Source: an uncultured Planctomycetota bacterium
Lineage (GTDB): Bacteria > Planctomycetota > Planctomycetia > Gemmatales > HRBIN36
NCBI GenBank assembly: GCA_937944855.1
Contig: CALFAY010000013.1
Coordinates: 62,001 to 126,000, forward strand
Length of the DNA stretch: 64,000 nucleotides
Reading direction: 5' to 3'
Shown here: one piece after another, positions 26,752 through 35,970 of the stretch
Layout of the letters: the number at the start of each line of letters is the position of its first letter
Numbering within the stretch: position 1 is the stretch's first letter
The notes under the pieces: model-generated
Databases searched by the model: none
Told to the model about the DNA's origin: nothing
The model's input: the letters and a program-made list of their open reading frames with translations, nothing else
Program-made: the position numbers and the translations under genes

Positions 26752-29700
26752 TCACTGAATCCGCGACCAATACACGACCGGAGCGGGCAGCCTCTCCTTC
26801 GGTCCGTTGGGTTGGCTTGGATCTAACGGGATCTCGTTATCTCGACGCGGATCGAGGCGCGGTGCCTCTTGCCGCAAACTGCGGCCGACGTTGGGTTGCG
26901 TCGGAGAAGCCACGGCACTGAGCCAGCGCATCGTCGCCCTCAGCATCCACTGTTCGAACACCGAGCGGTCAATGACGGCGAAGTAGCGGTGCCGTAGCTC
27001 CGTCCCGTCCTCCCGGCCGATCTCCCTGGCCCGGCCGTTGGCGTCTGAAACGAACCTTCCATTGGAATCCACCTCGAAGTAGCCGATGGTGACCCAGACG
27101 GCGAAGCAGTTGCTACGCACCGTCACGTTGTTGAAAACCTTGTTGAGTGCTTCCGACTTGACCCACGGATGAGCGTCATTCACCAGGGCCGTCGGCGGCT
27201 CGAAGAGCAGGCCGTCGTTGGTGTCGTTGTTGGGCCGCAAGATCGTATCCTGCACGCCAGCTCCGATTTCATACTGGTAGTCGCCGTTGGGGACGTTTCC
27301 GGTCGCCAGGCTGCGGAACGGATTGCGGCTGCGCGAGGCCAGCATGGACTGGTACATGACCCAGACGTCGTCAGGCGTGAAGAAGTTGCTGGCCTGCGGG
27401 TCGAACAAGGCTTGGAACACCTCGAAGTCGTTGACCGTGTTCAGGTTGATCTTGCCGGGCACTCTTCCGGTCATGAACGGCACGACGACCGCAGCGTTGC
27501 TGCCGTGGGGCCGTTGGAAGTAGGCCACGATCGTGTTCGGCGGCACGACATTCCGGACACGGATCACTTCTTCCTGGTCGGGCGTCCCGGGATCGATGAC
27601 GAGCGTGCTGCCGACGGTGATGCCCCAGACGCCTCCATTGTCGGCATAACCCCACAGCACGGGGTAGGACCGGGCGGGGTTATCCGGATCGGGAACCATG
27701 AATACGCCTTGAATGCCCTTGTCGGGGGAGCCATCAATGACTTGGACCGAAAACGGTCGCTCGCCGGGGGTGATGTTTCCCCGGAGAGCGAGCGTGAACG
27801 TGCCCGCTCCGGCGACTCGGCTGCGGGTGTCGAGATACTCCAAGGCCCGATACAGGCGGGAAAGGTTGGAGACCCAAGGTGCCAGATGCTGGGAAGGCCG
27901 TCCTCCGAGCACGAAGTCCTGGAGGATCTCGAACGGCTTCAGCCCGGAGGCCTGCACCAGGTCAATGGTGCTGACGAACTCGCGGTCGAAGTGGGCGAGC
28001 CAGTCGAAGGGCAGTTTGAGCGTCTGATCGGGAGTACCGTCGCTGTCCCGATCGAGGGTCGGATTGATGCGGTTGTCGGGCGGATTGGCGCCGTCGCCGA
28101 AGTTGAGCGGCGTTCCGGGCGCCAGCGTCTGGTTGTAATAGAGTTCCTCGGCGGCGTTGTGGCGATAGAAGGTGTGGCGCGGCTGATTGCGCGGGTTCTG
28201 CGTCGGGAAGACGTGCGGCGCCTGCGGGATGTACTGGGAGTTCGCCAAGTTGGCCGGGTCATGGCGTGATGCATACGGCTGGCGCTTGCCGATGGAGAAG
28301 GTGTTTTCGGCGTTGTAGGGCTGGCCGACTGGAGCGTCGCCGTTGTGCAGGATGATGTTGTCCACATAGTCCACGGTGACGTAGTCGTTGTAATCGGGAC
28401 GGGTGGGATCGGGCTGGTAGGGCAGGTTCGGACACATCAGCCGCTGGAGGACCAAAGTCGGCCGGCGGTTCTGGTCGTTGGGCGACTGACCGCCGGGCAG
28501 GTTTGCCAGCTCGTAGCACATGCCGTCGTGTCGGTAGAGCGGCTCCGGGCGGTCGGGGTCGGTTTCCTGGTCGTTGCCCAGCAGGTCGCGGGAGACGGGG
28601 AAGCGCTTGATCCCGCTGCCCGGATTGGCCGGATCGACCAGGTTCGGCCCGACCACGTACCAGCCGTGCTGCCAGGCTTGCGTGAAGTCGGGGACGATGC
28701 GGTCTTCGTTGTTGCCGCTGTTGGGATCGGTCACCGTCTTCATGCCCTGGACCCGGACGCCGTGGTAGTTGTCGCCGCCGGGCCGGATTTCGCCGCCGGC
28801 CGGAGCACCGTCGAAGGGCACGATGCAATCGGTCAGACCCGCGTTGGCGCGGTACTGGTGGTATTCGCCGAGCTGGGCCGAGCCGAGCGTGTTGTTGCGG
28901 TTCCGCAAGTTCTGTCCACCCTGGTTTGTGAGGATGGCCAGACGATAGGCCTGGATGGCATTTCCCGCGCCCGGAGCGGTTTCGGGCAGGTAGAGCCGTT
29001 CCGAGCCGCCATAGCGCAGGGCCGTGTCCGCATGGAGCGGATTGTACAGCTCGGCCCAGAGATAGACGCGGTAATCGTTCTGCATGGGAATGATCGAGGG
29101 AACGCGGGTGTATTGCCCGTACACCTCGTTGATGACGACGCGGGGCAGTTCGAAGCCATAGACCCAGCCTTCGCGCGGGTTGGCGATTTGCCCGGGGTCC
29201 CAGTTGTATGCGGTGATGTAATCGTCGGTGTCGCGGAGATCCACGATGTTGACGGCCAACTGAGCGAGCCAGCGGTCGGCGTCGCGCTCCGCCGGAGGGC
29301 GGTTGGCGGGGTCGATGGCGGGGTCGATGCCGACGGCGAACTGGAGCGCGCGGTGGATATCCCGGCACAGATCGCGGCGGGCCCGCATGGCGGCATTGAA
29401 GGCGTTCGGGTCCGTGATGCGGCCGTTTGCCTCGATGGGCGGATAGTCCGGCAGCGGGCGATTGAGATCCACGCGCGGGATGTCGAAGACGTTGGCCCGC
29501 CAGGTGCCGGGCAGGAACTCGCCCCCGCCGGGCGGCGTCATCGGCGTCGAGAGTTCCGGCCCGGACGGATCGCGGGCGCCGGCGGCCAGGGAATAACCCG
29601 AACGACCGGACCACCACGGCGTCACGCCGGGACGCACCACGTCGAAGCTGTGGGTGGTCAGCAGACGGCGGAGCTTCATGCCATCGACGTCACCTGGAAA

Positions 29701-31239
29701 GATAGCCGCTCGATTGCCCAGATTGGTCCGCAGCAAGAATCGCAGCTCGCTGTGTAAGGCGTCCGTTCCAGTGTCGCCACCACGCAGCAAGGCTTCCATC
29801 TCCGAAGCGGCAAAGACGCGGTCATCGCCGGCCGGTCGGAACGGGTTGAAGTGGGCGGGATGCCAGACGTCCTGCTCGTTGAAGGTGGAGCCGGAGCGGG
29901 TTTCGTAGCCCAGGGCCGCATCGAAGTCCGGGAAGCGGCGGAGCTGCTCTCCCACGTTGGGGGAGACCGGGTTGGCCGCGATCGGCTGGCCGGACGGTTG
30001 TCGAGACGTCGGACCGGGCCGCAGGGCGTCGAAGTCCAGCCCGGAGTAGTACGGAGCCGGAGGGATCGGAACCCAGCGGTAGGTGCTTGCAGCAGCGTGA
30101 GGCCCAGGCACCGTGTTTGCCCCCGTAAACGGTGCGCCGAAGCGGCCGCGGATCGGCGGGGTCAGAAGGCCGAAGAAGAACCGCCGATGGTCTACTACGT
30201 CCGATACAAACGCAGAGGACCCCTGCCTGGGCAAAAGACGCCGCAGATCGACTTCCCAGGGACCGAACCCTTGATGCGAGGCATGGCCGAGTCCGCTTCC
30301 TAAAAGCGGGTTGCCGTGCACGTTGACGTTGAGCAGACCGCCAAGGTCCATGACGAAGAAGGCGGCCAGCGGCTTGTAACGGCGGCCTGTCGGATCGGTT
30401 TGGATCGGGAAGCCGATGTCCACCCAGTAGCTGTCATTGCCGTAGTGATAGACGGGCTGGCCGGTGTTTGGATCGTCCTTGATCTTGACCACCCAGCCGG
30501 GCGGCAGGTTGCGGACGTCGCCGCCCCGGTCCCCGGGCGGATGGAAGTTGTCCCATCTGCCTGGACGGGCCACGAGCAGCCTTCGTTCGTCGGACGTGGG
30601 GTTGGCATTATGAGCCGTGAGGGGTTGGTCCATCCAGAAGTTGACATAATCCGGGTCGAACGGGTCGTAGGGATCGAAGTCGATCTCGTTGCCATGCACA
30701 TCGCGGATCTTCACCGGCCGGACGAAGGAGCGTTCGAGGACGACGGTGGGGTACGGATCGCTGGGATTGTCGTCGCCGACGGCCCCCAGGATCGGCATAT
30801 TGTGATCGGGATAGGTGTAAGGGGGATTGAAGGCCCCGAAACTCGCTTCGTCGAAAGGCTCATTCAGTTTGCCCAGAGCCACGGCGGTGTCAGTCCGGAT
30901 TTGGCCTCGCCAATAGGCCCGTCGGCCCAGACCGTTGAAGGGCACGTTACCGTCCGGCGAGACGCCGTACATGTTGCTGAGCAGATCATTCCAACGCAGG
31001 GCGGAAGCGGAGTTGTCCGTTCCGAAAACCAACTGATTGAGGACGTAGGCCAGCACCAGATCAGGATCGGGCCGGGAGCGGTTCTCGGTCTCCTTGAACA
31101 GGTGGGCGGATACCGCCTCCTGCTCGGAGTAGAAGACGAAGGTGACGGCGACGACGGCGAACAGAGTCAACAGGGCGAGGACCACCAGCAGCACGACGCC
31201 GCGGCGGGCATGACAGGGATGATTCCGAAAGGCTCGCAT
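26752..31239 (-). CDS. Giant GspK-like minor pseudopilin (1495 residues)
   Basis: The last gene of the secretion cluster. The N-terminus HARRGVVLLVVLALLTLFAV is a class III signal: a basic leader, Gly14 at the cleavage site and a hydrophobic helix that lacks Glu at position +5, as in GspK. The segment GKINLNTVNDFEVFQALF, near residue 1262, is the typical GspK helix-hairpin motif, and FDIPRVDLNRPLPDYP and LLNVNVHG look related. Ordinary GspK has about 320 residues; this protein is nearly five times longer, with Asn/Pro/Asp-rich beta segments between. GspK caps the pseudopilus tip with GspI and GspJ, and here those genes lie directly upstream. No ribosome binding site stands out. Confidence 0.7.
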   Translation of the reverse strand: MRAFRNHPCHARRGVVLLVVLALLTLFAVVAVTFVFYSEQEAVSAHLFKETENRSRPDPDLVLAYVLNQLVFGTDNSASALRWNDLLSNMYGVSPDGNVPFNGLGRRAYWRGQIRTDTAVALGKLNEPFDEASFGAFNPPYTYPDHNMPILGAVGDDNPSDPYPTVVLERSFVRPVKIRDVHGNEIDFDPYDPFDPDYVNFWMDQPLTAHNANPTSDERRLLVARPGRWDNFHPPGDRGGDVRNLPPGWVVKIKDDPNTGQPVYHYGNDSYWVDIGFPIQTDPTGRRYKPLAAFFVMDLGGLLNVNVHGNPLLGSGLGHASHQGFGPWEVDLRRLLPRQGSSAFVSDVVDHRRFFFGLLTPPIRGRFGAPFTGANTVPGPHAAASTYRWVPIPPAPYYSGLDFDALRPGPTSRQPSGQPIAANPVSPNVGEQLRRFPDFDAALGYETRSGSTFNEQDVWHPAHFNPFRPAGDDRVFAASEMEALLRGGDTGTDALHSELRFLLRTNLGNRAAIFPGDVDGMKLRRLLTTHSFDVVRPGVTPWWSGRSGYSLAAGARDPSGPELSTPMTPPGGGEFLPGTWRANVFDIPRVDLNRPLPDYPPIEANGRITDPNAFNAAMRARRDLCRDIHRALQFAVGIDPAIDPANRPPAERDADRWLAQLAVNIVDLRDTDDYITAYNWDPGQIANPREGWVYGFELPRVVINEVYGQYTRVPSIIPMQNDYRVYLWAELYNPLHADTALRYGGSERLYLPETAPGAGNAIQAYRLAILTNQGGQNLRNRNNTLGSAQLGEYHQYRANAGLTDCIVPFDGAPAGGEIRPGGDNYHGVRVQGMKTVTDPNSGNNEDRIVPDFTQAWQHGWYVVGPNLVDPANPGSGIKRFPVSRDLLGNDQETDPDRPEPLYRHDGMCYELANLPGGQSPNDQNRRPTLVLQRLMCPNLPYQPDPTRPDYNDYVTVDYVDNIILHNGDAPVGQPYNAENTFSIGKRQPYASRHDPANLANSQYIPQAPHVFPTQNPRNQPRHTFYRHNAAEELYYNQTLAPGTPLNFGDGANPPDNRINPTLDRDSDGTPDQTLKLPFDWLAHFDREFVSTIDLVQASGLKPFEILQDFVLGGRPSQHLAPWVSNLSRLYRALEYLDTRSRVAGAGTFTLALRGNITPGERPFSVQVIDGSPDKGIQGVFMVPDPDNPARSYPVLWGYADNGGVWGITVGSTLVIDPGTPDQEEVIRVRNVVPPNTIVAYFQRPHGSNAAVVVPFMTGRVPGKINLNTVNDFEVFQALFDPQASNFFTPDDVWVMYQSMLASRSRNPFRSLATGNVPNGDYQYEIGAGVQDTILRPNNDTNDGLLFEPPTALVNDAHPWVKSEALNKVFNNVTVRSNCFAVWVTIGYFEVDSNGRFVSDANGRAREIGREDGTELRHRYFAVIDRSVFEQWMLRATMRWLSAVASPTQPNVGRSLRQEAPRLDPRRDNEIPLDPSQPNGPKERLPAPVVYWSRIQ

Positions 31240-31297
31240 GGCTTCAACTCCTCGACGGGAGACGGTTCATTTTGCCAAAGCTCGACGACGAACTCCG

Positions 31298-32704
31298 TCA
31301 CAGGTCCTGAATGATGGTGATTTCCCGCGTTTGCCGGGTCTTTTCGTCCCACAATCGAATGCGTATCTGAATCGCCCGGGGAGATTGTTTGATGGAACTT
31401 TGACGCTGTCTCAGGTCGCCGAACACCGGATCGCTGCGGTTGCCCAGGGTGTCGAAAGTATAAGACAGATTGTTCAGGAACTGCGACGCCGGATTGCGTG
31501 TCCAGCCAGGAGGGGGCTGAAGTGGATTCTGACCGAAATCCACGAACTCTGGACGGAACGGCCCCCCGGGACCGGCGGTGAAGGCCTGCGGGTCGTACAC
31601 CTTGATGTCCCAGCTCAACACGTTGACCGCCAGCAGATCGACACCGGCCCGGGCGATTCGTCGGGCAGCCCAGTTTTGTGGATTGAAGAAGAAGCGTTTT
31701 TGTGGGAACTGCACGTCGGCTGGCGAGTTGTAGCGGTAGCGCCAGCGGCTGTTGGGTTGCTGCTCCGGCGTGGCGGAGACATCGTGCCGATACTCCGTCC
31801 GCTGACCGACGTTGCCAGCATAGTAGTTCTGCCAGCGAACCGCGTCTTCGATCTCTGTGATCAGGCTGCCATCGTCCCAGGCGGCGTAGGGTTCGGGAGG
31901 CTCCAGGGTGCGTTGGAAGCTGCGGGGGTCCTGAAACAGGGGCAGCGTGGCGGCATCGGGAGCAAGCAGCAGTTGCACGCGGTAGAGTTTGAACAGCGGC
32001 AAAGCGGTGTTGGTGGTCTCGTCGTAGGCGATGCGAACCGAGCCGTCGGGGCGCAGGTCGGGTTCGATGAAGTAGGCGATCTCGGCCCACTGGCTGGAGT
32101 ACACGCCGTTGCTTATTTGATCGAAGCGTGACGGTGGATAACCCCAGTTGTCCAGGGGCAGGTGAGTCGGATTTAGGGGATCGTTGACAACCCGCCGCAG
32201 CGGTACGGCCCCGAAGAAAAAGTTCTCGGGCCGATTGCCGCTCAGCCGCACGGTGAAGGCCAGGCGGTCGCCGGGGTTGTTGGCGGCGGGGTTGGGGTCG
32301 GCCGTGTCCCGCCAGCTGGGCCGACCCACCGAATCGGTCCCTTCCAGAACGCTGGTCAGTCCGTTCGAATGTCCTTCGGCGATGAAGAAGTAGCCCAGTT
32401 CCGGTCGGTCGTACAGGCCGTCGCTGATGTAGCCCGGTTCCGGTGGGTCGTACAGGCCGTCGCTGCGGCGAGCGTTGATCTGATAGGTGCTGAGTCGGCG
32501 ACCGCCCTCGAAGTGGTCCGCCTGGAGATCGCGGCGGAGGATGTTGCTGACGGTTCGCAATTGCTGGTCCATGTCGCCGACCGCCTTGAGCCGCCGGAAC
32601 GCCTTCAGCCCGGTGACGAAGGCCTCCGACAGAATGGCCATCAGGAAGATGGTCAGGGCCAGGGCGACCAGCATTTCCACCAGTGTCAGGCCCTTGCGGT
32701 GCAT
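31298..32704 (-). CDS. GspJ-like pseudopilin
   Basis: A 468-residue protein with a short prepilin leader and MHRKG/LTLVEMLVALALTI, with Glu at +5 after the cleavage Gly. By its place between the GspI-like and GspK-like genes and by the helix sequence it fits GspJ, though ordinary GspJ has about 200 residues. The body carries segments typical of planctomycete versions, such as MDQQLRTVSNILRRDLQADHFEGG. A 39-base tandem duplication lies inside. I chose the ATG at 32702-32704 because GAGGA precedes it and the leader is then the normal five residues; a longer in-frame start would add 25 non-prepilin residues. Confidence 0.72.
   Translation of the reverse strand: MHRKGLTLVEMLVALALTIFLMAILSEAFVTGLKAFRRLKAVGDMDQQLRTVSNILRRDLQADHFEGGRRLSTYQINARRSDGLYDPPEPGYISDGLYDRPELGYFFIAEGHSNGLTSVLEGTDSVGRPSWRDTADPNPAANNPGDRLAFTVRLSGNRPENFFFGAVPLRRVVNDPLNPTHLPLDNWGYPPSRFDQISNGVYSSQWAEIAYFIEPDLRPDGSVRIAYDETTNTALPLFKLYRVQLLLAPDAATLPLFQDPRSFQRTLEPPEPYAAWDDGSLITEIEDAVRWQNYYAGNVGQRTEYRHDVSATPEQQPNSRWRYRYNSPADVQFPQKRFFFNPQNWAARRIARAGVDLLAVNVLSWDIKVYDPQAFTAGPGGPFRPEFVDFGQNPLQPPPGWTRNPASQFLNNLSYTFDTLGNRSDPVFGDLRQRQSSIKQSPRAIQIRIRLWDEKTRQTREITIIQDL
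32390..32467 (-). repeat. 39-base tandem duplication inside the GspJ-like gene
   Basis: Two adjacent 39-base copies (32390-32428 and 32429-32467) differ at only four positions. They encode the 13-residue unit SDGLYD[PR]PE[PL]GY[IF] twice in a row, in frame. The high identity suggests a recent duplication. Confidence 0.85.
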
Positions 32705-32786
32705 GGTCGGTTTCCTCGCGTGTCTGGTGGGGGCGGGAGCGGTCGGCCCGTCCGGCCCCGCATGAGCGAATGAATGCACGAATGAC

Positions 32787-33827
32787 TCAAAACGGCCAGC
32801 GGCCGTCGCTTTTCTCGATCACGTCCACGATGCCCAGCGGAAAGACAGCCACGTAGCCGTCAGCCCGGGCCGGGCGGTCCAGTTCGATCAGTTGAATGCC
32901 GTTGGCGTCCGGCTCCGAAAGCACATTGACGACCCGGTAGAAAAAGCCGTTGGTGATCCAGACCGGCGGATTGTTGGAAATCGGCATCACGGTCGCGTCC
33001 AGCACCCAGTAGCCGGGCCGCACTGCCTGGGCGTTAGCTGGATTGCCCCAGTTGAGCGACGCGATCCGTGAGCCAGCCACGAAGCAGCGATGGTTGTACG
33101 GTGCTGCCGCCGGTCCGCCGCAGCGGAACTCCTGGGTCGCCGAGCCGCCGGGCAAGGGCGCGCCCGCCAACTGCCGACCGGAGTACACGACCACCGACAC
33201 TTCCGCCACCGCGGGATCGCGCCACACCGGCCGACGCCACAGAAACGCCCACGAGATCCGCCGCTGCCGTTCGACCGGATTGTTGACCGGCAGACCGCTG
33301 GGAACAAACGTGATTTCGTCCTCCAGCGTGAACCAGCGGTACAGCAGCTCCCGGCTGGAGCCGGGCGGGGTCGCCGAGCAGTAGGATCGGGGGATGCCCA
33401 GGTTCATACCGACCGGAGTCCCCATCCGTCCGACCGGATCGCCGCTGCTCAGGGGAGCGGTGGGATTGGGCCACAGCGAACACCCGATCGGGTCGATGAG
33501 CACCGGGCAAGTTGCCGGTACCTGGCTGCTGAGAAACATGTAGTTCAGCGGCGTTGTGGGGTTATTGTCGTGGTCGCCGTACAGTCCCGGGGTGTCCCGG
33601 ATCGCCTGCTCTATCTCCGGATTCTTGCGCGGATTCGGATCCCGCAAGGAGTACAGTTCGATCAGGCTTTGGGCGTTGGCTGCCGCCTGGCCGATGCGAT
33701 TGGCCCGGATCGAGTCGGCCATCCGCAACATGCCGATGGGGAACAACGCCAGCAGCGAAATCATGCCAATCGCCATGAGGAAGATGGCGATCAGTACCTC
33801 GGTGATGGACAAGCCGCGACGATGCAT
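32787..33827 (-). CDS. GspI/PilV-like pseudopilin
   Basis: A 346-residue protein with the prepilin start MHRRG/LSITEVLIAIFLMAI (Glu at +5) and the segment ALFPIGMLRMADSIRANRIG, which is common in planctomycete GspI/PilV-like minor pilins. Ordinary GspI has about 125 residues. The C-terminal part is beta-rich and ends near FPLGIVDVIEKSDGRWPF. Position in the cluster (after GspH-like, before GspJ-like) supports GspI. The extended body has no recognised domain. Confidence 0.7.
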   Translation of the reverse strand: MHRRGLSITEVLIAIFLMAIGMISLLALFPIGMLRMADSIRANRIGQAAANAQSLIELYSLRDPNPRKNPEIEQAIRDTPGLYGDHDNNPTTPLNYMFLSSQVPATCPVLIDPIGCSLWPNPTAPLSSGDPVGRMGTPVGMNLGIPRSYCSATPPGSSRELLYRWFTLEDEITFVPSGLPVNNPVERQRRISWAFLWRRPVWRDPAVAEVSVVVYSGRQLAGAPLPGGSATQEFRCGGPAAAPYNHRCFVAGSRIASLNWGNPANAQAVRPGYWVLDATVMPISNNPPVWITNGFFYRVVNVLSEPDANGIQLIELDRPARADGYVAVFPLGIVDVIEKSDGRWPF

Positions 33828-33858
33828 GGATGAAGCCCTCGATAAACGGAGCCGCGCC

Positions 33859-34899
33859 TCACTCCAGATTGGCCGAGCGGCCGGTACGAATGAACGAATG
33901 CGGATCCATACTTCGCCGGTCCACCGGGAAGGTCAGCACCGCTCCGCTCTTGGGATAAACCGCGACGAACGTTTCCAGATCCGGGTCCGGCTCCGGCGAG
34001 CCGCGATGATAACGAACCCACAAGGCGATCAGTCCCTCGACGTGCGCCGACGGAGGATAGACCACCGTTCCCTGGGGACTGAAGACCACTTCCAGCGGGC
34101 GATTATCGTTGCCTTGGAGGGGCAGCCCCAGGGTCATGCCGGGCCGGATTTCCAACTGCGCACCGCTGGGCAATTGCACCGGCTTCTCCCCAGCGATCAG
34201 TTGCGGCCGACGGATGATGCGGTAGCGGAATTGGAGGTTCGTCGCCTGCGGCACATCCACCGGCCGGTCCAGCTCGATCGTGTTGCTCGGTCCTGAAGGA
34301 TCGAAGGCAAGATTCGTGATCTGAAACGTCTGCCCCAGGTCGAGCAGTTCCAGCGAGTCGCCGACTTGCACGAAGCGGGCAAGAGGCTGGAGATTCAACT
34401 GCGGCTGCGAACGATTGAGCAGAAGGACTTGGCCCCGCGGCAGATTAGTGGGGGGCGAATCCACGATCTGGACGGTGCCGTCCACGAAGTCGCCGGGATC
34501 GCGGACGAAAGCCAACGTGTCGCAGATGACCAGGTCATCCACCCAGCCGTTACCGTCCTCGTCCACGTTGTTGGCCAACGCCCAGACGTCCGGCCAATCC
34601 GGCGAGTTGTTGCTGTTAGCGTCCGGGATCTGGCTCCAGTCGGTGCGGCCCCCGGTCTCGGCGGGGTTGAAGCGATAGACGAAACGGACGCCGATGTTGA
34701 CCCGCTCGGCGGCGGCCCGGGCCTTGGCCTGCGAGAGCATCCCTTGCACCAGCGTGGCGGCCCGTGGGACCTGATCCCGGTCCTGCATCCGCAGGGTCAC
34801 TGCCACGGCAATCGTCGTCACCAGGGCCACGATGCCCAGCACGACGATCAATTCGATAAGCGTGAATGCGGCCGTGCTGCGTCTTGGGTTCGCCTTCAT
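33859..34899 (-). CDS. GspH/FimT-like pseudopilin
   Basis: A 346-residue protein with the prepilin start MKANPRRSTAA/FTLIELIVVLGIVALVTTIA. The -1 residue is Ala rather than Gly, which is common in planctomycetes. The following segment RAATLVQGMLSQAKARAAAERVN resembles the GspH/FimT helix. The ATG at 34897-34899 follows GAGG; an in-frame start 90 bases upstream would push the hydrophobic segment too far inside. Ordinary GspH has about 170 residues. Confidence 0.7.
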   Translation of the reverse strand: MKANPRRSTAAFTLIELIVVLGIVALVTTIAVAVTLRMQDRDQVPRAATLVQGMLSQAKARAAAERVNIGVRFVYRFNPAETGGRTDWSQIPDANSNNSPDWPDVWALANNVDEDGNGWVDDLVICDTLAFVRDPGDFVDGTVQIVDSPPTNLPRGQVLLLNRSQPQLNLQPLARFVQVGDSLELLDLGQTFQITNLAFDPSGPSNTIELDRPVDVPQATNLQFRYRIIRRPQLIAGEKPVQLPSGAQLEIRPGMTLGLPLQGNDNRPLEVVFSPQGTVVYPPSAHVEGLIALWVRYHRGSPEPDPDLETFVAVYPKSGAVLTFPVDRRSMDPHSFIRTGRSANLE

Positions 34900-34985
34900 G
34901 ATGCACCTCGTCATTCGGTCGGTCCACGTCGAACCGGCCGAGGGTTCGCTGACATCAAGGGGATGTGCGTCGGCCAGCCCTGGCC

Positions 34986-35948
34986 TCATTGTCCGCTCAG
35001 GCGGATCCGCGAGCGGAAGCTGTACAGGTTGTCGCCCTCACGGGTTGGGTTGCTGACGCTCATGAAGTAGTCGTTGGGCGTCAACCCGAGGTCGTTGGTT
35101 CCGCCGCCCATGTCCGGCCCGTGGGAGACCAGCGTCATCGGGGCGAAGATGGGCCGCTGCGGCAGCGGATGCACGTTCGCTTGAAACCACTGGCCGCAGG
35201 TCATTCCGGCAGTCGGCATGGGGATGTCGGCCCAGCCAGCGATGTTTTCCGGTCGGGTCAGGTCGAGCAGGTGTTCCGGGTCTTCCGGATCGGTGCCCCA
35301 AAGCGCGTTGGGGAAGGCGCGCTCGACCAGGTTCGGTCCCGCCGCCGTGGGATAGTGCAAGGGCCAACGGTAGTAGCGCATCGGCATGCCGAAGCCGTCC
35401 AGCAGCACCGGGAAGACGGCAGCGGCGAAGGTCTGCGTGGACCGTTCCGCGCCGCTGAGGTCGTCCAGGCCGCCGAGCCGTTCGTAGATCAACGCCGCAC
35501 AGATGCTGTTGGTCGCCTCCAGGTTGCCTGTAAGGGAACCGATCTGAGTTCGGAAATAGTTCGCCGCCGGATGGCCTTCGCTGACGAAAATGGCTTGAGC
35601 CAGCAGGGTGTTGGCCTGGATCTCGTCGAAGCTCATCGGGAAGGACCACTTCAGGAGCAATTTGTGGAGGATGACCCTGGCCCGGCGGCGGTCGCCGGCT
35701 GCGGCTTCCAGGAGCAGCGGAGGCGGTTCGAGGTTGCGGACCTCGTCGGCGATCCGCTGGGCCTCTTTGCCGAAGCGCTCGTGGACCTTGAGCATGGTCC
35801 GCTCGGTGTTGGCCTTGCGGACCAGGACCATGCTCTTGACCACGATGCCCAGGGTCAGGCCGGCGAGGATCAAGAGGATGCTGACGGCGATGAGCAACTC
35901 CACCAGGGTGAAGCCGTCGCGTCGGGAAGCAGGCTTGCGTCGCAACAT
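34986..35948 (-). CDS. Pseudopilin (fifth minor or second major type)
   Basis: A 320-residue prepilin with leader MLRRKPASRRDG and mature start FTLVELLIAVSILLILAGL. It sits between the GspG-like and GspH-like genes, an extra place compared with the gspGHIJK order. The body after the helix (KANTERTMLKVHERFGKEAQ) is mostly alpha and then beta, with no clear family. GGAGGG precedes the ATG. Whether it is a second major pilin or a minor one cannot be told. Confidence 0.68.
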   Translation of the reverse strand: MLRRKPASRRDGFTLVELLIAVSILLILAGLTLGIVVKSMVLVRKANTERTMLKVHERFGKEAQRIADEVRNLEPPPLLLEAAAGDRRRARVILHKLLLKWSFPMSFDEIQANTLLAQAIFVSEGHPAANYFRTQIGSLTGNLEATNSICAALIYERLGGLDDLSGAERSTQTFAAAVFPVLLDGFGMPMRYYRWPLHYPTAAGPNLVERAFPNALWGTDPEDPEHLLDLTRPENIAGWADIPMPTAGMTCGQWFQANVHPLPQRPIFAPMTLVSHGPDMGGGTNDLGLTPNDYFMSVSNPTREGDNLYSFRSRIRLSGQ

Positions 35949-35970
35949 GGAAATCCCTCCGGAACGGGCC

